The translations under genes and the position numbers were made by a program. From DATMXS01 sp050260275 (GTDB taxonomy: Bacteria; Acidobacteriota; Terriglobia; Bryobacterales; Bryobacteraceae), in assembly GCA_050260275.1 (NCBI GenBank), contig JBLNBX010000087.1, forward strand, positions 1 through 18,347: a stretch of 18,347 nt of DNA, read 5' to 3'. Under the pieces are notes generated by a model. It saw only the letters and a program-made list of their open reading frames with translations, was not told the origin of the DNA and did not search any database. Shown in pieces: positions 10,883 through 16,020 of the stretch (position 1 is the first letter of the stretch; every line of letters begins with the position of its first letter).

Positions 10883-12100
10883 TCACCTGTCTACGTCCCC
10901 CAGCACGAAATCCGTCGAGCCGAGCGCCGCGATGGCGTCCGCCACCAGCCGGCCTTCTATCAGCTTGGGCAGCGATTGAAGGTTTCCGAAGCTCGGCCCG
11001 TGCACGAAGCAGCGGTACGGGCGCGTGCCTCCATCGCTCACCACGTAGTAGCCCAGCTCGCCGCGCGGCGACTCCACCACCTGGTACACCTCGCCCTCGG
11101 GCACGCGGTAGCCCTCCGTAACGATCTTGAAGTGGTGGATGAGCGCCTCCATTTCCGTCTTCATCTGCTCGCGGCTCGGGAGCAGGATCTTCGGAGCATC
11201 GGCCTTCCACGGGCCTGAAGGCATCCCCTCGAGAGCCTGCCGCGCTATGCGCGTGCTCTGCCGCATCTCCTCCACGCGCACCTGGTAGCGCGCGTACACG
11301 TCGCCTTCCGTCCGCGTGGGCACGTCGAACTCGAACTTCTCGTAGCTGGAGTACGGCTCCGCCTTGCGGATATCCCAGGCCAGGCCGCAGGCGCGAAGCA
11401 TCGGCCCGGTGACGCCGTGATCGATAAGGTCCTCGAGCGTGGCGTGTGCTACGCCTTTCGTGCGCCGCAGGAAGATAGGGTTGTTCGTCAGCAGGTCTTC
11501 GTACTCGTCGATTTTCGAAGGGAACCCGTCCAGAAACTTCTTAACTGGCTGCTGCCAGCCGCGCGGCGGCTCCAGCGTTAGCCCGCCCGGGCGGAAGTAG
11601 CTGGTCATCATGCGCTGGCCCGAGAACATCTCGAAGATGCGCAGGATGTCCTCGCGTTCGCGCATGCAGTACAGGAACACGCTCGTCGCGCCGATGTCCA
11701 GCGCGTGCGTGCCAAGCCACACCAGGTGGCTGTTGATGCGCGTCAACTCGCTGAGCATCACGCGCATCCACTGCGCGAGCGGCGGTATCTCGAGGCCGAG
11801 CAGCTTCTCGACAGCCAGCGAGTAGCAAAGATTATTGATCAGCGGGCAGAGGTAATCGATACGGTCCGTGAGCGTGACCGCCTGAACCCAGGTCTTCGCC
11901 TCGGCTTCCTTTTCGATACCGGTGTGCAGGTAGCCGATATCGCAGGCCGCTTTCACCACCGTCTCGCCGTCCAGCTCCAGGATTAGCCGCAGCACTCCGT
12001 GAGTGGACGGGTGCTGGGGGCCCATGTTGAGCGTCATCCGGCGCGCGCCGGAAGTGGTGGGCGGTTCGCCCGTGGGCGGCGGTCCGGTCATGTCGCTCAT
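10883..12100 (-). CDS. nuoD: NADH-quinone oxidoreductase subunit D
   Basis: This is the 49-kDa-type subunit of the connecting module, a relative of the NiFe-hydrogenase large subunit that forms the quinone head-group site together with NuoB. The product is 405 residues. NMGPQHPSTHGVLRL at 25-39 and the C-terminal IAALGSTDFVLGDVDR are diagnostic. His34 and Tyr83 (DRIDYLCPL) align by motif and by 49-residue spacing with His38 and Tyr87 of the Thermus subunit, the residues that contact quinone. The first 20 residues are proline-rich and poorly conserved. ATG 12100 overlaps the nuoC stop by four bases (ATGA). Confidence 0.97.
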   Translation of the reverse strand: MSDMTGPPPTGEPPTTSGARRMTLNMGPQHPSTHGVLRLILELDGETVVKAACDIGYLHTGIEKEAEAKTWVQAVTLTDRIDYLCPLINNLCYSLAVEKLLGLEIPPLAQWMRVMLSELTRINSHLVWLGTHALDIGATSVFLYCMREREDILRIFEMFSGQRMMTSYFRPGGLTLEPPRGWQQPVKKFLDGFPSKIDEYEDLLTNNPIFLRRTKGVAHATLEDLIDHGVTGPMLRACGLAWDIRKAEPYSSYEKFEFDVPTRTEGDVYARYQVRVEEMRQSTRIARQALEGMPSGPWKADAPKILLPSREQMKTEMEALIHHFKIVTEGYRVPEGEVYQVVESPRGELGYYVVSDGGTRPYRCFVHGPSFGNLQSLPKLIEGRLVADAIAALGSTDFVLGDVDR

Positions 12101-12591
12101 GACAGCGCCTCGCCCTGGTAGCCGTACCTGCCCGCTTTGGGATAGTCCTTTCGCAAGGGGTGCCCTTCCCAGCCGTCGGGAAGCATGATGCGTGTAAGTT
12201 CGGGATGGTTAAGAAAACGGATGCCGAACAGGTCGAAAACCTCGCGCTCGTACCAGTTAGCCGCCTGCCACACGCCGCAGACGGATTCGATTGCCGCGTC
12301 GTCTCCCCGCAACCGGCACTTGAGTCTCAGCCGCTCGTTGGACGCCAGGGCGTGCAGGAGGTACACCACCTCGAAGCGCGGCTCGGCCGGCCACCAATCC
12401 ACCGCGGTCACAGCCGACAGCCGGATGAACTGCCGCGTTTCCTTCAGAAACCGGCAAACGTCCACGATGCGTCCGGGCTCGATGATGAGCGTGAGCTCGT
12501 TGCGGTCGTACTTGCCGTCCAGGATCGCCGAGTTGTCCCAGGAATCCAGTGCCGCAACGGTGGGAAAGTTCACAAGCGCCTCAGGCAGCAT
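12097..12591 (-). CDS. nuoC: NADH-quinone oxidoreductase subunit C
   Basis: This is the 30-kDa-type structural subunit of the connecting module, 164 residues. The family signature is clear near the C-terminus: WYEREVFDLFGIRFLNHPEL, then RIMLPDGWEGHPLRKDYP. The open frame runs upstream to 13200, but that part is antisense-type sequence overlapping nuoA. ATG 12591 is chosen because it shares one base with the nuoA stop (TGATG) and gives a normal N-terminus. It is not fused to NuoD, unlike in E. coli. nuoB, which normally lies between nuoA and nuoC, is missing. Confidence 0.95.
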   Translation of the reverse strand: MLPEALVNFPTVAALDSWDNSAILDGKYDRNELTLIIEPGRIVDVCRFLKETRQFIRLSAVTAVDWWPAEPRFEVVYLLHALASNERLRLKCRLRGDDAAIESVCGVWQAANWYEREVFDLFGIRFLNHPELTRIMLPDGWEGHPLRKDYPKAGRYGYQGEALS

Positions 12592-13067
12592 CAGGACCTC
12601 TGCGCCGAGCCAACCGTCTCCGTCGGTTGCCCCGGCCCTCCGTTTGAAGACCACATCTCGTCGCCTGCCGGCGGCATTTCCGGCACGGGCTGATCGCGGT
12701 ACGCCCAGGCCAGTGCGCCCTTCTTCCAGATGTAGAAGAAGCCCGATAGCACCAGCGTGACGAACACCAGCATTTGGATGAATGCGAACATCTTCAGCTC
12801 GCGATAGACCACCGCCCAGGGATACAGGAAGATGGTCTCGATGTCGAACAGGATGAACATCATCGCGACCAGGTAGAACTTCACGCTGAAGCGCTCGCGG
12901 GAGGTGCCCACGGGCGTGATGCCGCACTCGTAGGGGGCCTCCTTGACGCGGTCCCTGACGCGGTGACCCAGAATCGCCGAGGTGCCAAGCATGCCGGCCG
13001 CTATCGCCATCGCCAGAACTACCTGGACCAGGATTGGAAAGTACTGCTCGGCGTATGTAGAAGGCAT
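12591..13067 (-). CDS. nuoA: NADH-quinone oxidoreductase subunit A
   Basis: This is a three-helix membrane subunit of complex I next to the quinone channel, and the first gene of the operon. KEAPYECGI at 42-50 is the family motif of the loop that lines the quinone site. RERFSVKFYLVAMMFILFDIE and TIFLYPWAVVYREL follow as in other NuoA proteins. The 158-residue product is somewhat long because of a polar tail of about 35 residues (PVPEMPPAGDEMWSS...) of unknown role. ATG 13067 is preferred over an in-frame TTG at 13079 because GAGGG stands five bases before it. Confidence 0.95.
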   Translation of the reverse strand: MPSTYAEQYFPILVQVVLAMAIAAGMLGTSAILGHRVRDRVKEAPYECGITPVGTSRERFSVKFYLVAMMFILFDIETIFLYPWAVVYRELKMFAFIQMLVFVTLVLSGFFYIWKKGALAWAYRDQPVPEMPPAGDEMWSSNGGPGQPTETVGSAQRS

Positions 13068-13072
13068 TGCCG

Positions 13073-13077
13073 CCCTC
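13073..13077 (-). promoter_or_regulatory. Shine-Dalgarno of nuoA
   Basis: GAGGG on the minus strand lies five bases before ATG 13067. It covers the alternative TTG start at 13079, making that upstream start unlikely. Confidence 0.6.
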
Positions 13078-13087
13078 AAGTCCTCTG

Positions 13088-13117
13088 CCCCCCGTGGCCC
13101 GGCCTACCCCCCAACCC
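13088..13117 (-). promoter_or_regulatory. Candidate G-quadruplex motif in the nuoA leader
   Basis: Read on the minus strand, four G runs of 3, 6, 3 and 6 bases are separated by loops of 2, 6 and 4 bases. This satisfies the usual G3+N1-7 rule for a quadruplex. It lies between the predicted nuo transcription start (about 13131) and the nuoA ribosome site, on the RNA-like strand. A structure here could affect transcription or translation of the operon. The pattern is seen directly; its folding and role are inference, and GC-rich DNA produces such motifs by chance. Confidence 0.4.
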
Positions 13118-13137
13118 ATCGGCCGGCCCAACATTCG

Positions 13138-13167
13138 ACTATAATTATGAGCCAAAGAGAGTGTCAA
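13138..13167 (-). promoter_or_regulatory. Sigma-70-type promoter of the nuo operon
   Basis: On the minus strand a perfect -35 box TTGACA (13167-13162) is followed by an 18-base spacer and a -10 box TATAGT (13143-13138). The predicted start is near 13131, giving a leader of about 64 bases before ATG 13067. Such a good match in GC-rich DNA, facing the operon's first gene, makes this the likely main promoter. Confidence 0.65.
13140..13145 (+). promoter_or_regulatory. Candidate -10 box for thiS, overlapping the nuo promoter
   Basis: A perfect TATAAT faces thiS, whose ATG is at 13200. No convincing -35 box stands 16-18 bases upstream. It shares the palindromic core ATAATTAT (13141-13148) with the nuo -10 region, so the two promoters would compete for polymerase if both are used. 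Confidence 0.35.
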
Positions 13168-13177
13168 CTGACGCTCT
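13158..13177. promoter_or_regulatory. Imperfect dyad over the nuo -35 box, candidate operator
   Basis: The 20-base site AGAGTGTCAACTGACGCTCT pairs at eight of ten symmetric positions (half sites AGAGtGTCA and TGACgCTCT). It covers the nuo -35 box completely and lies just downstream of the presumed thiS start point. That is the expected place for a dimeric repressor or activator. The symmetry is seen directly; the regulator is unknown. Confidence 0.35.
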
Positions 13178-13199
13178 TCCGTGGGGATACGGGTAAACA

Positions 13200-13400
13200 A
13201 TGCAGGTCTTCATCAATGGCGAGCCGCGTGAGATACCGGAAGGTGCAACCGTAGCATCTCTGGTCGCCTCGCTCGCGCTGGAGCCTTCGCGAGTGGCAGT
13301 CGAGATGGAACGCGAGCTGGTTCGCCGCGCGGACTGGAGCGAGCGCGCGATCACGCCTGGTGCGCGCCTTGAGATAGTCCATTTCGTGGGCGGGGGGTAG
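13200..13400 (+). CDS. thiS: Sulfur carrier protein ThiS
   Basis: This is a ubiquitin-fold sulfur carrier of 66 residues, exactly the family's length. In thiamine synthesis its C-terminal Gly-Gly is adenylated by ThiF/MoeB-type enzymes, converted to a thiocarboxylate, and delivers sulfur to ThiG for the thiazole ring. The start MQVFINGEPREIPEGATVASL and the end LEIVHFVGGG are typical; the same IVHFVGGG end occurs in Bacillus subtilis ThiS. No thiG, thiF, thiO or other thiamine gene is adjacent, so it stands alone between nuo (divergent) and a MerR gene. The ribosome site is weak (GGGG about 14 bases upstream). A related MoaD-type carrier is possible but fits the length and tail less well. Confidence 0.88.
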   Translation: MQVFINGEPREIPEGATVASLVASLALEPSRVAVEMERELVRRADWSERAITPGARLEIVHFVGGG

Positions 13401-13449
13401 CCCGGCAACGGCCGTAACTGCCTGAAGAGACTTAACGAAAAATTGACCG

Positions 13450-13477
13450 TTGACAGGCACTACCCACCGCGTACAAT
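13450..13477 (+). promoter_or_regulatory. Sigma-70-type promoter of the MerR-family gene
   Basis: A perfect TTGACA (13450-13455), a 16-base spacer and TACAAT (13472-13477) stand upstream of the regulator gene, with a predicted start near 13484. A second TTGAC (13443-13447) forms a seven-base-spaced direct repeat with the -35 box. The spacer is shorter than the 19-20 bases of classic MerR-activated promoters. Confidence 0.6.
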
Positions 13478-13520
13478 CCTAGATCGAGCTTCTCGGCAAG
13501 CCGAACGGAAGCTGTGCGCC

Positions 13521-14024
13521 ATGTTCAAAACAAAAAAGACGCGCCCTGCGCTGCCCCCGGAAGAGTCTTACTCGTCAATCGAAGTCGCCCGAATCGCCAA
13601 CATCAGCCTGAGGCAACTCCAGTGGTGGGATGAGCGGCACGTCGTATCGCCCCAGCACCAAGGCCACAAGCGGGTCTACTCGGCTGCCGAGGTGATCGAG
13701 ATCACCGTTATCGCCGAGCTGCGGCGTAAGGGATTCTCGCTTCAGAAGATACGCCGCGTTCTGCGCTACCTGGAGCGCGAGATGGGCCGCAGGCTCGCCG
13801 ACGTGCTCTCGAACGAATCGGACCTTCACCTGCTCACAGACGGGCGTTCCATCTACCTCGAGGACAACCAGGAGCGCATCATAGACATCCTCAAGAACGC
13901 TCGCCAGCCCATGTTCCTGGTTTCCGTGAGCGACCAGGTGCGGCGTCTCTCCGGCACCACCCGCAAGCCGTTGAAATCTGAAACAGCGGCCATGCCGGCA
14001 GCGCGCCGGGCGAGGGCGTTGTAA
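13521..14024 (+). CDS. MerR-family transcriptional regulator
   Basis: This is a DNA-binding regulator of 167 residues. Residues 17-90 form a MerR-type winged helix: YSSIEVARIANISLRQLQWW, then VSPQHQGHKRVYSAAEVIEI with the wing, then RRKGFSLQKIRRVLRYLERE. The rest (about 100-145, LLTDGRSIYLEDNQERIIDI and a following hydrophobic strand) is a small C-terminal domain I do not recognise. The protein has no cysteine, so the metal- or thiol-sensing of classic MerR proteins is excluded. The frame is open upstream to a TTG at 13443, but that overlaps the promoter, so ATG 13521 is the start. Its target is unknown; autoregulation or control of a neighbour is possible. Confidence 0.85.
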   Translation: MFKTKKTRPALPPEESYSSIEVARIANISLRQLQWWDERHVVSPQHQGHKRVYSAAEVIEITVIAELRRKGFSLQKIRRVLRYLEREMGRRLADVLSNESDLHLLTDGRSIYLEDNQERIIDILKNARQPMFLVSVSDQVRRLSGTTRKPLKSETAAMPAARRARAL

Positions 14025-14056
14025 AATCAAACGCGCGCCGACCCTTGGCCTGACCT

Positions 14057-14087
14057 GCCGCCGCTCTCGCAACCTCGGCCCGGCGGC
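14057..14087 (+). terminator. GC-rich stem-loop after the MerR gene, possible terminator
   Basis: A perfect seven-base stem GCCGCCG (14057-14063) / CGGCGGC (14081-14087) encloses a 17-base loop. It lies 32 bases after the MerR stop and just before the next promoter. There is no T run after it, so it would be a non-canonical terminator or simply a chance GC-rich repeat. Confidence 0.25.
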
Positions 14088-14094
14088 TGGCGCC

Positions 14095-14103
14095 TGCTAT
14101 ACT
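14095..14103 (+). promoter_or_regulatory. Extended -10 promoter of the S41 protease gene
   Basis: TGCTATACT combines a TATACT -10 box with the upstream TGn extension. No good -35 box is present, which is acceptable for an extended -10 promoter. The predicted start near 14110 leaves a leader of about 65 bases before the protease gene. Confidence 0.4.
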
Positions 14104-14164
14104 GAGGATCAGATTGGCCGGGCGCCCCAGCCTCGCGACCGGTATACAGTCGAGACGCAGTAAT

Positions 14165-14169
14165 GGAGA
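14165..14169 (+). promoter_or_regulatory. Shine-Dalgarno favouring the ATG at 14178
   Basis: GGAGA ends eight bases before ATG 14178. The alternative ATG at 14163 overlaps this motif and has only a weak GAGAC upstream, so the downstream start is preferred. Confidence 0.5.
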
Positions 14170-14177
14170 CTGACCCC

Positions 14178-15788
14178 ATGGCCTCGCGCCGCCGTTCCTT
14201 TCTCGTTTATCCGCTGGTAATACTGGCGTGCTCGCTTCTGGGAGGCGTCTACGCTCCCGGAATGGAGGGCGCAGCCGCCGCAAGCGCCCCTAGCGACGAC
14301 ATCAGCGCCAGCGTAAGGGAGTTCACGAAAGTCTACGCGCTGGTGGAGAAGCACTTCGCCGAGCCTGTCGAAGGCGACAAGGCGATCTACAAGGGCGCGA
14401 TCCCGGGCATGCTCCGCGTACTCGACCCACACTCCAACTTCTTCGATCCACGCGAGTTCCAGGCCCTCAGAGAAGAGCAGCGCGGCCACTACTACGGCGT
14501 CGGCATGCAGATCAGCCTGAGCCGCGCAGGGACGGGCAAGACCATCGTTCTGGCCCCGTTCCCCGGCGCGCCGGCCTACCGCGCGGGCATACGCCCCGGC
14601 GACACCATTCTGGCCGTCGACGACAAGCCGACGGACAACCTGTCGCTCTCCGAGATCGCCGACCTCCTGAAGGGCCCCAAGGGCACCGAGGTGAAGGTGA
14701 CGATCGGCCGCGAGGGCCACGACACCCCACTCGAGTTCAAGCTGATCCGCGACGAGATCCCGCGCGAGACCGTCCCGCCTGCCCTCTGGGTGCGTCCCGG
14801 CATCGCGCACGTCAAGATCGAACAGTTCAACGAGAACACCAGCCGCGAACTCGATGAGAGGCTGAGGAAGCTGGGCGAGCACAACATCCGTGGGCTCATC
14901 CTCGACGTGCGCGGCAACCCCGGCGGCTTGCTCAACGAAGGAGTCGCCGTTGCAGGACGGTTCCTGCGCAAGGGCCAGATCATCGTCTCGCACCGCGGCC
15001 GGGCATCTGCCGAGAAGCCGTATACGGCGCGCACGGGCAGCGCGGGTCGCGATTACCCGATCGTCGTGCTGGTGAACAACTACTCCGCATCGGCGGCGGA
15101 AATCGTCGCCGGCGCGCTGCAGGATCACGACCGTGCCTGGATTCTGGGCGAGAACACGTTCGGCAAGGGCCTGGTCCAGACCGTCTATCCGCTCACGGAG
15201 AACACCGGCCTGGCGCTAACCACCGCGCGCTACTACACGCCCAGCGGGCGCCTGATTCAGCGCGACTACTCGAACGTGTCGTTCTACGACTACTACTTCC
15301 GCAAGCGGACGGAAGCCAAGGACCCGCTGGATGCAAAGTCCACCGACAGCGGCCGCACGGTCTACGGCGGCGGCGGAATCACCCCCGATGAGAAGTACGA
15401 ACCGCCCAAGCTCAACAAGCTGCAACAGGCGATCGTCCGCAAGTACGCGTTCTTCAACTTCGTAGCCAGCTACCGCGGCACGCACGAGTCGGAGCTCCAG
15501 ATAGGTTGGGAGCCGGATGAGGCGGTGATGGCCGAGTTCCACTCGTTCCTCATCAAGAACAACATCCGGTTCACCGAAGCCGAGTTCGCCGAGATACAGG
15601 ACTGGCTGAAGAAGCAGATCAAGCTTGAGATGTACTCGAGTGCGTTCGGCGCGGAAGAAGCCAGGCGGCTGGCCGTGGAAACCGACCCTGCGATCGACCA
15701 GGCTGTTGCGGCGATGCCCAAAGCGCGGGCGTTGCTCGAGACGGCCAAGAAGGTCGTAGCGCAGCGCTACGCCGAAGCGGGGAAGTAA
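14178..15788 (+). CDS. S41-family carboxyl-terminal processing protease
   Basis: This is a secreted serine protease of the CtpA/Prc family, which trims or degrades periplasmic proteins from the C-terminus. The product is 536 residues from ATG 14178; ATG 14163 would add five. The N-terminus (MASRRRS, then FLVYPLVILACSLLGG) is a signal peptide. The cysteine there is a poor lipobox match, so lipidation is doubtful. Next come a helical region, a PDZ domain (about 105-190, with GAPAYRAGIRPGDTILAVDD) and the S41 core. The catalytic pair is Ser305 (NNYSASAAEIVAGAL) and Lys330 (NTFGKGLVQT), 25 residues apart as in characterised family members. LDVRGNPGGLLNEGV is the conserved core loop. The last 150 residues form an alpha-helical tail rich in charged residues. 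It appears to be a single-gene unit. Confidence 0.93.
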   Translation: MASRRRSFLVYPLVILACSLLGGVYAPGMEGAAAASAPSDDISASVREFTKVYALVEKHFAEPVEGDKAIYKGAIPGMLRVLDPHSNFFDPREFQALREEQRGHYYGVGMQISLSRAGTGKTIVLAPFPGAPAYRAGIRPGDTILAVDDKPTDNLSLSEIADLLKGPKGTEVKVTIGREGHDTPLEFKLIRDEIPRETVPPALWVRPGIAHVKIEQFNENTSRELDERLRKLGEHNIRGLILDVRGNPGGLLNEGVAVAGRFLRKGQIIVSHRGRASAEKPYTARTGSAGRDYPIVVLVNNYSASAAEIVAGALQDHDRAWILGENTFGKGLVQTVYPLTENTGLALTTARYYTPSGRLIQRDYSNVSFYDYYFRKRTEAKDPLDAKSTDSGRTVYGGGGITPDEKYEPPKLNKLQQAIVRKYAFFNFVASYRGTHESELQIGWEPDEAVMAEFHSFLIKNNIRFTEAEFAEIQDWLKKQIKLEMYSSAFGAEEARRLAVETDPAIDQAVAAMPKARALLETAKKVVAQRYAEAGK

Positions 15789-16020
15789 CAGCAACTGAAT
15801 CCGGCGGGCTGGACCGCTCCGCAGGCCAAGAGTCTGCACGGAGTAGTGCGGCTTTGAGTGCGCCTGAAATCGACCGGGCGCGGCGCCGAGCCCGCTGCAC
15901 CGGTCCAGCACCGCCCGTTCCCGTAGGAATCTGAACCCGCGTGAGCCACTCAGCCCTGTCCGCACGCTAAGATCGTATTTTCATGGCAGCGGGGTTCTCG
16001 ACGCCCGCGGCCAGTCTTCC
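15789..16020 (+). other. Intergenic region with long-range inverted repeat
   Basis: No gene is seen in this 232-base gap. It holds a perfect nine-base inverted repeat, GCTGGACCG (15808-15816) and CGGTCCAGC (15901-15909). Inside it are shorter pairings: CCGCA/TGCGG (15819-15823 with 15847-15851) and CGGGC/GCCCG (15875-15879 with 15890-15894). Together they could form a branched RNA. It may act in ending protease transcription or in the guaA leader, but there is no T run and no riboswitch I recognise. A weak -10 (TAAGAT, 15968-15973) lies near the guaA end. Confidence 0.35.

Noticed and set aside
12592..13200. Upstream extension of the nuoC frame, considered as a hidden nuoB or a fusion
   Set aside because: The translated extension has none of the NuoB motifs (no paired cysteines with the GTVTNKM-like region) and is the shadow of nuoA. 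The nuoC start at 12591 is coupled to the nuoA stop.
13200..13400. Reading the small carrier gene as MoaD (molybdopterin)
   Set aside because: The 66-residue length and the IVHFVGGG tail match ThiS. MoaD is usually about 80 residues with a different tail, and no molybdenum-cofactor gene is adjacent.
13443..13520. Longer start of the MerR gene from a TTG codon
   Set aside because: It would make the promoter -35 and -10 boxes part of the coding sequence. ATG 13521 lies at the right distance after them and begins a normal MerR protein.
14109..15128. A 339-codon minus-strand open frame opposite the protease gene
   Set aside because: It is a low-complexity shadow product. The plus strand encodes a protease with intact catalytic residues and a PDZ domain.
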